A stretch of DNA of 61,355 nucleotides from DTU089 sp002440045 (lineage in GTDB: Bacteria > Bacillota > Clostridia > Oscillospirales > Acutalibacteraceae), in the NCBI GenBank assembly GCA_937885695.1, contig CALABP010000044.1, positions 1-61,355 on the forward strand, read 5' to 3'. Position numbers and translations under genes: made by a program. Under the pieces are notes generated by a model, which was not told the origin of the DNA, searched no databases, and was given only the letters and a program-made list of their open reading frames with translations. Position 1 is the first letter of the stretch, and every line of letters starts with the position of its first letter. Of this stretch, positions 8,861 to 17,824 are shown piece by piece.

Positions 8861-8987
8861 TGGCAGGCAACCTAACCAGTGGTATTTATTGAGAAAATAT
8901 TCTGTCGAAAACACTGTTTTTCTGTTGTTGCGCCTTCGAGCTGAATAGGCGCAATTTCCAGAGAAACTAACTTAATAGGATTTTTCC

Positions 8988-9119
8988 TTAATACCAATTT
9001 TCATTATTTAAAAATGTTATGTCCGGAAGTTCAATCGGAACATCACCGCTTAAAGTAATAGCGTCAGCTATTTCAAAGAAAGTGATAGTAATTTCAGGCT
9101 TTTCATAATGTTTTTCCAT
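8988..9119 (-). CDS. 43-aa peptide of the 'EKPEIxITxFExxDAITLSG' type
   Basis: This short gene encodes 43 residues starting MEKHYEKPEITITFF and containing EIADAITLSGDVP. An AAAGGAG ribosome site (9131-9137) overlaps the stop of the giant secreted protein gene just upstream, so the two are on one transcript. From memory, small clostridial proteins with a Tyr-x-x-Pro-Glu start and a D-x-I-T-x-S-G motif are common next to surface proteins and have no known role. It has no signal peptide. The call rests on the ribosome site, frame and this pattern. Confidence 0.65.
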   Translation of the reverse strand: MEKHYEKPEITITFFEIADAITLSGDVPIELPDITFLNNENWY

Positions 9120-9135
9120 AATAATTAAAACTCCT

Positions 9136-12100
9136 TTATTTTGCGTATTTTTTTGCAGAAGCACCATATTTTATCATTGAATTTGTTAGCATTGCTAAAT
9201 CCGAGCCACTCATCGTAGATTGCACCTGATAAGCATAAGATTCGACACTGAAGAGCAATGTGTTGCTAACTGCATTTTCCCCCCTGTAAGCTGTAATATA
9301 TATTTCATCAAACATTTGGTGAGCATTTAAGCGGTCAAAAATGATAGAATATGTTCCGTTTCCGTTATCAATTATGTCACTTGTTCCGTAGGACCACTCC
9401 TTTTCATTACAACTAACTTTAATTATTAAATTACTAATATCCTCGGCAGTAAAAGTATAGCGAACAGAGACTGAATCGTAAAGATACAGCCCCGCACCTT
9501 TCCAAAAAATATCCCCTTTCTCTACTGTATTGTAATTTGGATTGATGATGTTTTTTAGAGCCTGTCCATCACTTGAAGCCCACGACTTCTGCACGTCTGT
9601 TAAATCGGAATTAACAAGTTCTTTTGTGTTATACTTCATATAGACTTGTGCGGTTGCACCGTAATTAAGCATATCGACTAATAAAGTTCTTAAGTTCGCA
9701 TATTTTTCTTCATTACATATTTGCAAAACACTATATACATACTCTCGCACACTAAAGTTGAGAGCAGAGCTACTGTATAATATACCATTATGAAAACCAT
9801 GTAAAACAGCGGTTATTGTATCACCCATACACTGGGGCGCTATATTTTTATATGAGAACACATAATAATTACCCTGCTCTGTATACTCTGTTATTTTTAC
9901 GGTTTTCCCATTTCTTTCAACCTCAATATAGGGGTTTTCGAAGTCAGCTATAGCCGTCTTTAGGACTTTATAATTCATTCTTATATTACTCTCTAAAGAA
10001 AGAGATGCTGCCGCAATTTTAAAATCCGCAAGATTGAGATTGCACGATTTTGTGTGCGTCTCCCCACAATCTATACAAGTATAAGTTATTTGCTCTTCGG
10101 ATGAAAGCGTAGCGGGGGTTTTAGCAATCAGGCTGCCGTCATAAATTTTAAAAACAGTTTCAGTTAACCCGCTTATACTGCTATGATAAAAGCAAAGATT
10201 GACGGAATATTTGCCGGGTTTAATGTTATCCTTTGAGCTCTCATCAAAGCCAAATACGTTAATAAATTTGCGGTTGCTTGTTGCGGTTATCGCTGTCGCT
10301 GTAAAATAGACTCCGGGAATGCCGGCAGAAAATGACACGCCATACGTAGCGATAAGAGCAGAAGTTACATTGACAGTTCCGTCGCTGTTTAGTATTCCTT
10401 TCTCGGTTGCCTCATCTCGTGTATATACAATATGAGGTCTTGTTTCTGCAAAATTAACGCAAACAACTTTCCCGGAAGTATCAACAATTCCCGCTTTTTC
10501 GAGTGTATACTCACCGCAAACCCACTCATCATCTGCCTTATAATCGACATAATTCATATTAACTAAATTTCCGTCTTTATCCGTATAAGGAATTGCCGAC
10601 TGTTCGGGCGGTCTGTTAGTCGATTTATCATAAGCAAATATACCGCCGCAAGTTTTACGGAAAAGAAACGCACCTTTATAAACGGAAAATTGATATTCTT
10701 TAACTTCTTCTACTTTGTTAATGTTAAGTTTTATCTCATTTGGAACAGCCACATTAAATGTAAATGCCGCGGTGTTTTTTTCCGTTCCAATAGAAGAGCT
10801 TGTGTGGTAATACTCGTCAAAACGTTCAGGAAATTTTGATATTTTGCTTTCAGAAATTTTGTTTATGTAATCGACTCCGGATTCTTCGCCATAGTCGTGT
10901 CCCCTTTTTTCATAAACAATATAAGTAGTGTCATCACAACGGATGCAAGTGTTGGTATATCCTCCGGCTTCGGTACATGTTGGTGCCGTATAAATTTTTT
11001 TATAAGAGTGCCCCAATGCCGAAACTTCCGTTTGTTGAGTATCATTGCATTTGGAACAAACACTTGTTTTTATTCCCGCCTCTGTACAAGTCGCGGTATT
11101 GCTCTTCACTTCATAAGTGTGCCCCGTTGATTCAACCGTATTGCGTTTTTCTGCTTTACTGCAAACAGCACAAATATACAAGTCATAGCCTTGTTCTGTA
11201 CAGGTTGGCAGAACCTTCTGCGTAAGTGAATAGTCATGCCCATTAGCCGGCACTTTGTTTCTGGATTCGGTTCCGTTACAAATTGTACAAGTGTATAAAT
11301 CGTAACCTTGAGCTGTGCAGGTTGGCAATACAGTTTTTGTAAATGAGTAAGTGTGCCCTGTTGCAGCCACCTTATTTCGGTGCTCAGCACCATTACAAGT
11401 TTTGCAAATATACAAATCATAGCCTTGTTCCGTACATGTTGGTAAAACTGTTTGAGAAAATTCAAAGGTATGGGCAATTGTATTTGTATAATTTCTTTTT
11501 TCTGTGCCATTGCAAAACGGGCATATGTATAAGTCGTAACCCTGTGCTGTACATGTCGGCGATACAGTTTCTGTAAACACATAATTATGTTCGTCGGGGT
11601 GTTTGATTAGGGGATATGGGTCAACATTGTCCTTATAGCCGTCGCCATCATAATCCGGGAATGTCGAACCTCTTCCGCTATTATAAAGTGTAAAAACATT
11701 CCTGTTATGGTTAAACAAAGTTGTAACCGAAATCGCTGAATTGAATTTCACACCATTTGTATTATTGATAACTATGTTACCGGCGTTTATTGCATCAATA
11801 TTTTGCTGCTTGTCACCGTCTAATATAATAATATGGTTAGCACTCGGAGTAATCGTTATGCCGCCCCCTTTTTTATAATCACCTCGTAAAATCAATTTTC
11901 CGGCCGAAAGCTCACATGCATAGCCCTGGCATGAACTTACATCGAATCCATAAATCACTTTTTCGTTTAAAACATCTGTGCAAAAATCTCCGTTGACAGT
12001 CCAAACGGAACTCTCGTCAAGCTGGGCAAACGAAACAAAGCTTCTGCTGGCGCTGAAATTGCCGTTTACACTCAATTTTCCATATAAATAAATGTGGAAC

Positions 12101-14037
12101 CAGTTATTTCCTGTGTTATAATAATTTGAACCTTTTAATGTCATATTATTAACACTGAAACTTGCCTTGTTATATATATAGAGATTTCCGTTAGTAACAC
12201 TCGTCCAGTGTACATCGGCTATTAAATTTGCGTTATTGGAAACCGTAATCGAACCATAATTATAAATATTAATCAAACTGTTAGTGTTTAAATCTCCATA
12301 CACATTTATAAGTCCGTAATTGTACAAATTTATATAATTATAACCACCGCCAATCTCTTTGTGTCCTCTTAGCGATAAGTTGTTTGTATAGAACTGACCG
12401 CCGGAATTGACCCTAAAGGTCGAAGTCGTATTTACATCGTACCCATGGTTTGATGCATATATATTTGAATTTCCGCGTACAACTAAAATTCCGTTATTGC
12501 CTATAGTTATTGTCGCGCCGGCAACATTTCCGGAACTATAATTACCATTAACAGTTATTGTGTTGTTTAGCGTAAGTGAGCGGTTTATTGTTAAACCGGG
12601 AACAATCAAATCGCAATTGTCATAGTCAACGTTATTATCAATTACAAGCGGGGCTAATATGCGGTTATGAAAAGTAACTAAACACGGTGAATCGGTTGGT
12701 TTATCAGAAAGAACTACAGTTTCGGTAAATTTATATGTTTTATCGGTTATAGTTGCCTTTTCAACCCTTTTGTTTACATCAATTTTTTCCACCTCTGTTC
12801 TAATATAGTCAATAAAAGAGTCGCATTTGAAAAATTCGTTTTGATATGTATAATCTATATCTTTTCTCAACAGTTTTTCCGCATATTTTTTTGATGACTT
12901 AAAAACGGCAGAATAAATTATATAGAAATAGTTAAAATCTTTGATTGTGGCGGAATAAACCAAATCAGAATCAAAAAATTTTAATTTTGTATTCATTTCG
13001 TGTTGAATGGAGTACAAGAATTTGACTGAATAAAGATAACTCAAATATTCCTTTGCATCAGCGTGTTTATAAATAACGTCAAAGAACAGCCAACTTGCCA
13101 CTTTGCACGCAGTTCCCGCCAATTTGGCTATAGGTGCACCATATCCAAGGAAATTGCCGATTTTATCAAGGGTTTTGTCTATTACTTCTTTTGTTACCGC
13201 TTCGGCAAAATAGGAAGCATAATTTGTTTTTATGTAAGATTTAATTTTTTTGAGACCTTTTATTAAATCCTCGTCCAAATTGTCAAAACCCATGATATAA
13301 TCAATGAGCTCAACCTCGACATTTTGATAAAACAATACCGTGTTAATACATTTGGTGAGCTTTATAATGTAGTCCCAATTCGTTAAACAATCCTTATAGT
13401 AATCATAGAGTGTATTTGTAATAACCATTTTAACAGATACATCTAATGAACCTATAGCTGTGTCAAACTCGCACATTTTTGATATGGATTGTTGCAGGAT
13501 ATCATAATATATTTCATTTAATGTATAGTTGCTGTATCCGGCTTCATTAAAGTTTTCAATGAAACTAAAGGTTGTTTTGAGGGCCTTAAAGCATTTTGAC
13601 TCGTCATTTATAACTTTATCCCAAAACTCGCTGCTCTCATCTTCATAAATGTTTTTTAAAACGTTGACTATTGCGCTGTTTGCTGCATCATCATTCATTT
13701 CGGAAGTTAGCCCTATAGCATCGGTAACAGCATAAAACGTTTTACTAAAACTGCCGACAGAATCTAACGCCGTTTCCAAAGATGCAAAAAATTTGTCATC
13801 AATACCAAATTGTTCTCCTGCACTAATTATTGAATCGGTAATGGGTGTTCGCATTACATCGTTATAATACTCTAAATACCCTGTATAGCCGTAAAAAATA
13901 TCAGTATAACTTACTTGACTAAAATCGTCATCGCCAATAGGCTGCTCCGTATTTGCGTAAACCGGTAAAATAGCGCTTGAAAACGCTGAGAATGTCATAA
14001 TCAAAGCCAAGAAAAGACAAGTTATTCGGATTTTCAT
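9136..14037 (-). CDS. Giant secreted modular surface protein
   Basis: About 1633 aa; ATG at 14037 is chosen because AAAGGGG lies 9 nt upstream. Residues 1-30 are a signal peptide. About 30-430 is helical with no known fold. About 440-790 is rich in short Asn/Gly repeats (ITVNGNYSSG, GILVVRGNSN) typical of a parallel beta-helix. A calcium-type DYDGDGYKDNVDPYP sits near 795. Six tandem repeats of about 39 aa (about 820-1050) share PTCTxQGYDLYxCxxCxGxExRN and start with HxY. The end carries two copies of a clostridial surface C-terminal domain (LLVDMLNYGATAQVYMKYN and LTNSMIKYGASAKKYAK). The gene is visibly more AT-rich than its neighbours, suggesting transfer. It is probably an adhesin. Confidence 0.8.
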   Translation of the reverse strand: MKIRITCLFLALIMTFSAFSSAILPVYANTEQPIGDDDFSQVSYTDIFYGYTGYLEYYNDVMRTPITDSIISAGEQFGIDDKFFASLETALDSVGSFSKTFYAVTDAIGLTSEMNDDAANSAIVNVLKNIYEDESSEFWDKVINDESKCFKALKTTFSFIENFNEAGYSNYTLNEIYYDILQQSISKMCEFDTAIGSLDVSVKMVITNTLYDYYKDCLTNWDYIIKLTKCINTVLFYQNVEVELIDYIMGFDNLDEDLIKGLKKIKSYIKTNYASYFAEAVTKEVIDKTLDKIGNFLGYGAPIAKLAGTACKVASWLFFDVIYKHADAKEYLSYLYSVKFLYSIQHEMNTKLKFFDSDLVYSATIKDFNYFYIIYSAVFKSSKKYAEKLLRKDIDYTYQNEFFKCDSFIDYIRTEVEKIDVNKRVEKATITDKTYKFTETVVLSDKPTDSPCLVTFHNRILAPLVIDNNVDYDNCDLIVPGLTINRSLTLNNTITVNGNYSSGNVAGATITIGNNGILVVRGNSNIYASNHGYDVNTTSTFRVNSGGQFYTNNLSLRGHKEIGGGYNYINLYNYGLINVYGDLNTNSLINIYNYGSITVSNNANLIADVHWTSVTNGNLYIYNKASFSVNNMTLKGSNYYNTGNNWFHIYLYGKLSVNGNFSASRSFVSFAQLDESSVWTVNGDFCTDVLNEKVIYGFDVSSCQGYACELSAGKLILRGDYKKGGGITITPSANHIIILDGDKQQNIDAINAGNIVINNTNGVKFNSAISVTTLFNHNRNVFTLYNSGRGSTFPDYDGDGYKDNVDPYPLIKHPDEHNYVFTETVSPTCTAQGYDLYICPFCNGTEKRNYTNTIAHTFEFSQTVLPTCTEQGYDLYICKTCNGAEHRNKVAATGHTYSFTKTVLPTCTAQGYDLYTCTICNGTESRNKVPANGHDYSLTQKVLPTCTEQGYDLYICAVCSKAEKRNTVESTGHTYEVKSNTATCTEAGIKTSVCSKCNDTQQTEVSALGHSYKKIYTAPTCTEAGGYTNTCIRCDDTTYIVYEKRGHDYGEESGVDYINKISESKISKFPERFDEYYHTSSSIGTEKNTAAFTFNVAVPNEIKLNINKVEEVKEYQFSVYKGAFLFRKTCGGIFAYDKSTNRPPEQSAIPYTDKDGNLVNMNYVDYKADDEWVCGEYTLEKAGIVDTSGKVVCVNFAETRPHIVYTRDEATEKGILNSDGTVNVTSALIATYGVSFSAGIPGVYFTATAITATSNRKFINVFGFDESSKDNIKPGKYSVNLCFYHSSISGLTETVFKIYDGSLIAKTPATLSSEEQITYTCIDCGETHTKSCNLNLADFKIAAASLSLESNIRMNYKVLKTAIADFENPYIEVERNGKTVKITEYTEQGNYYVFSYKNIAPQCMGDTITAVLHGFHNGILYSSSALNFSVREYVYSVLQICNEEKYANLRTLLVDMLNYGATAQVYMKYNTKELVNSDLTDVQKSWASSDGQALKNIINPNYNTVEKGDIFWKGAGLYLYDSVSVRYTFTAEDISNLIIKVSCNEKEWSYGTSDIIDNGNGTYSIIFDRLNAHQMFDEIYITAYRGENAVSNTLLFSVESYAYQVQSTMSGSDLAMLTNSMIKYGASAKKYAK

Positions 14038-14073
14038 TTCCACATACCCCTTTAAATTAATGTTTAATATTTC

Positions 14074-14118
14074 AAAAACTGTTTGTTGTTCTGCATTGCA
14101 GATGCAAACAGTTTTTTC
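14074..14118. promoter_or_regulatory. Leader hairpin in front of the giant surface protein gene
   Basis: AAAAACTGTTTG (14074-14085) pairs with CAAACAGTTTTT (14105-14116), with an inner TCTGC/GCAGA stem. Read on the minus strand it lies 37-81 nt upstream of the start codon and ends in a T-run, so it resembles an attenuator. On the plus strand it also ends in T6. Confidence 0.55.
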
Positions 14119-14145
14119 TTATTGCAACTGTATTCAAAAAAGTTG

Positions 14146-14165
14146 TTGCACCCATATAGGTGCAA
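14146..14165. promoter_or_regulatory. Palindromic operator candidate
   Basis: TTGCACC (14146-14152) and GGTGCAA (14159-14165) form a perfect dyad around CATATA. A further GTTGTTGC/GCAAC pair lies next to it (14123-14150). It sits between the divergent giant surface gene and the XRE regulator, a good place for that regulator to bind. Confidence 0.5.
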
Positions 14166-14242
14166 AACAAATATATCACACTGTTAGAATTATGTCAACA
14201 GACCTTACACAAAATACTAAAAAGTATGTCCGGAGTGGTAAA

Positions 14243-14470
14243 ATGAATCCCGAATATGAAAGGCTTTTCGGTAAAAATATAAGGAGAGCACGAGAAGCTA
14301 AACAGCTAACCCAAGAACAAGTAGCAGCAAAACTTCAAATAGGTGGATGCGATATAACAAGAAGCGCTTTGGCAAAAATTGAAGTCGGACAACGTCATGT
14401 CTATCCTGACGAAATACGGCTATTAAAGACTATTTTGTCCGTAACTTACGACGAGCTCTTTGATTTTTAG
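14243..14470 (+). CDS. Small XRE-family helix-turn-helix regulator
   Basis: The product is 75 aa starting MNPEYERLFGKNIRRARE. The start at 14243 is chosen because GGAG lies 7 nt before it; longer in-frame starts give a Cys-rich stretch with no regulator features. The Cro/CI-type HTH is clear: LTQEQVAAKLQIGG... then SALAKIEVGQRHVYPDEIRLLKTILSVTYDELF. It probably binds the dyad upstream and controls itself and the divergent surface protein gene. A terminator follows at 14557. Confidence 0.85.
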   Translation: MNPEYERLFGKNIRRAREAKQLTQEQVAAKLQIGGCDITRSALAKIEVGQRHVYPDEIRLLKTILSVTYDELFDF

Positions 14471-14556
14471 TTTAAAAGTCGTTTTTAAAAGATGTTATAT
14501 CGACACTGTAAAAACCTATACGTCTTGATTTTGTAAATACATTTAAGCCCACAAAA

Positions 14557-14590
14557 AACGCCACCTTATTATAAGATGGCGCTTTTTTTG
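14557..14590 (+). terminator. Terminator after the XRE gene
   Basis: CGCCACCTTAT pairs with ATAAGATGGCG with one mismatch, followed by CTTTTTTTG. Confidence 0.8.
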
Positions 14591-14619
14591 CGGATTGTGC
14601 TGTATTTCCCATTTTTAAA

Positions 14620-14648
14620 TTGAAAAACGGATTGCGATATGTTAATAT
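14620..14648 (+). promoter_or_regulatory. Promoter of the beta-galactosidase gene
   Basis: TTGAAA (14620-14625) and TAATAT (14643-14648) with 17-bp spacing, about 60 nt before the start codon. Confidence 0.65.
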
Positions 14649-14706
14649 GAGATAGGCAAAGAAAATTTCTTGCGCCGTGTAAAAATATCCTTTTTGGAGG
14701 AGAGTT

Positions 14707-17700
14707 ATGAAATATACTTTTAACTTGACAAACCACTGCGATTTCAACACCGTTGAAAAAGGCCGTTTAGCTCCGAGGGCGTATTTTATTCCCCAAAGGA
14801 CGCTTGAAGAGGCAAAACGCGCCGATTTCAGGACAGAGCGCCGCGAAAGCGGGTTTGTTACGCTTCTTTCGGGCGAATGGGATTTTAAATATTACAAGAA
14901 AAAATCAAAGCTTCCGAAAACGTTTGACTCGTCAAAGGTTTCGTTTGACAAGGTAAACGTGCCCTCAACCTGGCAAAGGACGGGCTATGAAAGCCCCGTT
15001 TATCTTAACTGCCCCTACGGCTTTGACCCCGACGCTTTGGGCGTTCCGAAAGAGCAGGGCGTAAAGCCGCCCGAGCTTCCCGAGGACTTTTCATGCGGGG
15101 TTTATCGCAAGAAAATTAATATCGAAAGCACAGACAAGGTGTATATCATAACATTTCTCGGGGTTTCGCCGTGCGTTGACCTTTATGTAAACGGCGAATT
15201 TGTCGGCTACGGCGAGGCATCGCACAATTCTTATGAATTTGATATTACAAAACATCTTAAAGAAGGCGAAAACGAAATTGTCGCGGTAGTTTTCAAATGG
15301 TGCAACGGCTCATATCTTGAAGCGCAGGATATGTTCCGCGAAAACGGCATTTTCAGAGACGTTTTGCTTTATGCTTACGACAAAACATACATTTTCGACT
15401 ATGAAGCCACCGCGCAGAAAAACGGCAAAAAATATGACCTCTTTTTAAAATACAAAGCAAACGGCAAGCTTGACGGCAAAACCGTTAAAGCCGCTCTTTT
15501 TGACGGCGAAGATTTAATCGCCGAAAAATCAGCCGCTTTGGAAAAATCGGGCGAAATAGATTTTAAAAAGCTTTCGGTTGCGGAGTGGAGCGCAGAAATT
15601 CCGCGTCTTTATGAGCTTTACATAACTCTTTTTGACGGCGAAGAAGAAAAAGAGACTGTCCGTGCATTCGTCGGCTTCCGCGATATAAAAATCGACGGCA
15701 CGACCTTCCTTTTCAACGGTCAAAAAATCAAGCTCAAAGGCGTAAACCACCACGACACGCACGAAACAAAAGGCTACGCTATGGGCATTGACGATTTGGA
15801 GCGCGACGTTCGCCTTATGAAAGAATACAACGTCAACTGCGTCAGGACGTCGCACTATCCGCCCGACCCGATTTTCCTTACGCTTTGCGATGTTTACGGA
15901 CTTTATCTTGTGGACGAAGCTGATATAGAAACACACGGTCTTTGGCATCTCGGCGTTCCCGAAGACTGCATAAGCCACGACCTCAAGTGGGCAAAGCGCT
16001 ACACGGACAGGGTAAGACGTATGTACATGCGCGACCGCACGCATCCGTGCATAATTATGTGGTCGCTCGGCAACGAGTCGATGGGCTACAAATGCCACGA
16101 CAAGTGCTATAAAATGCTCAAAGAAGAGCTTAAAACAAACATCCCCGTTCATTATGAGGGTGTTTGCCATACGAAACGCAAGCATTATGACGTCTTTTCG
16201 GAGATGTATACCCACCCCGACGAGCTTAAAAAGGTAAGAGAAAGAAAGCGCGGAAAAGAATATACCGAAGTTCCGTTCTATCTTTGCGAATACTGCCATG
16301 CCATGGGTATGGGCCCGGGCGCACTTGAAGAATATATGAGAATGTTTGAGTCGGACGACATTTTTATGGGCGGCTGTATTTGGGAATGGGCCGACCATTC
16401 GGTAAGACACGTCGGCGACGGCTTTAAATACGAATACACCTACGGCGGCGACCACGGCGAAAAGCTTCATGACGGGTGCTTCTGTGTGGACGGTCTTTTC
16501 TATCCCGACAGAACGCCGCACACGGGCGCGCTTGAAATGAAAGAGGTCTACAGACCTTTAAGAGTAAGACGCCTTGCCGGCAACAGCCTTACGCTTTTCA
16601 ACACCAACTTCTTTAAAAATTCTTCGTATATCGAGGTTTATTGGGAATACAACGTAGACGGCGAAACCGAAAGCTGCGGTAGCTTTTCGACGGATATTGA
16701 CCCGAGAAAAGAAAAAACGTATAAGCTTCCCTTGCCGAAGGTCGATTACACCAAAAACACCTATCTTGACATATACTACATAAACGGCGATTTTGAAATT
16801 GCAAAAGAGCAGTTAACGCTCAGCGAGGCGCGCTTTAATTACCCGTCGCTTAACGCGGGCGAGGTTTCTGTTTCGTCCGACGGCGAGACTGTTACCGTTA
16901 ATTTTGACGGCGGCAAAATAGAGTTCTCGGAAGAGACGGGCGAAATGACAAAATACGAAAAAGACGGCGTTTCTGTACTTAATCAGTCGCCGGTGTCTCA
17001 CAAGGGCTTCACGCTGAACCTTACAAGGGCATATATGGATAACGACCGCGTAAAGCGCCGCAATTGGGAGCCTCACGGGCTTAAAGCCGAAGCAAAGCTT
17101 GTGCTTGAGGACCTTACGGCAGAGGTTAAATCGGGAATTGCCTCGGTCAGCGAATATATTTTGGTCTACGGCGAGCACGACGTGCTCTTTAACGCAAGCG
17201 TTCTTTACATAATCGGCGCAAACGGTATTGTTGATATTGAAGTTGCGCTTATGCCTTGCGAGGGCAGTGAAGAAAAAGTCGAAAAGCTTCCGAGACTCGG
17301 CCTTACGTTTGAAACAGACAAGAGCTTTTCCGAAATCGAATATTTCGGCAGGGGCGAAAACGAGTGCCTTTCGGACTGCAAGGCGCAGTCGTTTATAGGA
17401 CTTTATTGTGCCGCCGTTAAAGACGAGCACGAGCCTTACATTCGTCCGCAGGACAATATGAACCACTGCGACACGTCGTATCTCAAGCTCAAAAACGAAA
17501 ACGGCGATGAAATACTCATTTATTCCGACAAAAAGTTCACGTTCAACGTTCACAACTATTCGCAGACCGCGCTTTATAACGCCGCGCACCGCGAAGATTT
17601 AAAGGACGAAAACACGACATTTGTAACGCTTGACGGCTTCACCTGCGGCACGGGCACAGGCTCGTGCGGGCCGAACACCTTGCCCGAATACGAGGTTGAC

Positions 17701-17751
17701 GCAACAAAAGAGCTTGACTTTAACTTTGTTATAGTCCCTATTAAAAAATAA
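14707..17751 (+). CDS. lacZ: Beta-galactosidase, glycoside hydrolase family 2 (LacZ type)
   Basis: The product is 1014 aa, the usual LacZ length, with a GGAGGAG ribosome site. The sugar-binding, Ig-like and TIM-barrel domains are followed by the beta-sandwich small-chain domain. Landmarks are GVNHHDTHE near residue 345, acid/base Glu457 in MWSLGNES and nucleophile Glu528 in PFYLCEYCHAMGMGPG, matching E461 and E537 of the E. coli enzyme in spacing. MGGCIWEWADH follows. There is no signal peptide, so it acts in the cytoplasm on imported galactosides. It lies just upstream of the GNAT-rhamnosidase gene, separated by a terminator-like hairpin. Confidence 0.95.
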   Translation: MKYTFNLTNHCDFNTVEKGRLAPRAYFIPQRTLEEAKRADFRTERRESGFVTLLSGEWDFKYYKKKSKLPKTFDSSKVSFDKVNVPSTWQRTGYESPVYLNCPYGFDPDALGVPKEQGVKPPELPEDFSCGVYRKKINIESTDKVYIITFLGVSPCVDLYVNGEFVGYGEASHNSYEFDITKHLKEGENEIVAVVFKWCNGSYLEAQDMFRENGIFRDVLLYAYDKTYIFDYEATAQKNGKKYDLFLKYKANGKLDGKTVKAALFDGEDLIAEKSAALEKSGEIDFKKLSVAEWSAEIPRLYELYITLFDGEEEKETVRAFVGFRDIKIDGTTFLFNGQKIKLKGVNHHDTHETKGYAMGIDDLERDVRLMKEYNVNCVRTSHYPPDPIFLTLCDVYGLYLVDEADIETHGLWHLGVPEDCISHDLKWAKRYTDRVRRMYMRDRTHPCIIMWSLGNESMGYKCHDKCYKMLKEELKTNIPVHYEGVCHTKRKHYDVFSEMYTHPDELKKVRERKRGKEYTEVPFYLCEYCHAMGMGPGALEEYMRMFESDDIFMGGCIWEWADHSVRHVGDGFKYEYTYGGDHGEKLHDGCFCVDGLFYPDRTPHTGALEMKEVYRPLRVRRLAGNSLTLFNTNFFKNSSYIEVYWEYNVDGETESCGSFSTDIDPRKEKTYKLPLPKVDYTKNTYLDIYYINGDFEIAKEQLTLSEARFNYPSLNAGEVSVSSDGETVTVNFDGGKIEFSEETGEMTKYEKDGVSVLNQSPVSHKGFTLNLTRAYMDNDRVKRRNWEPHGLKAEAKLVLEDLTAEVKSGIASVSEYILVYGEHDVLFNASVLYIIGANGIVDIEVALMPCEGSEEKVEKLPRLGLTFETDKSFSEIEYFGRGENECLSDCKAQSFIGLYCAAVKDEHEPYIRPQDNMNHCDTSYLKLKNENGDEILIYSDKKFTFNVHNYSQTALYNAAHREDLKDENTTFVTLDGFTCGTGTGSCGPNTLPEYEVDATKELDFNFVIVPIKK

Positions 17752-17760
17752 AGCCTTTAA

Positions 17761-17813
17761 CCGCCGATTGACGACAGGTACAAATTCTTGCTTCGGTCTG
17801 TCGGCGGTTTTTT
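17761..17813 (+). terminator. Terminator or attenuator between lacZ and the GNAT-GH78 gene
   Basis: CCGCCGA (17761-17767) pairs with TCGGCGG (17801-17807), with a possible inner GACAG/CTGTC stem, followed by TTTTTT. The T-run runs directly into the GGAG ribosome site of the next gene, so partial read-through or attenuation is likely. Confidence 0.7.
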
Positions 17814-17824
17814 GGAGAAACGCC

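Noticed and set aside
8816..14118. The similar hairpins at 8816 and 14074 as ends of a mobile cassette
   Set aside because: They share only a short TTCTGCA-type core and work better as a terminator and a leader hairpin; no target duplication was seen.
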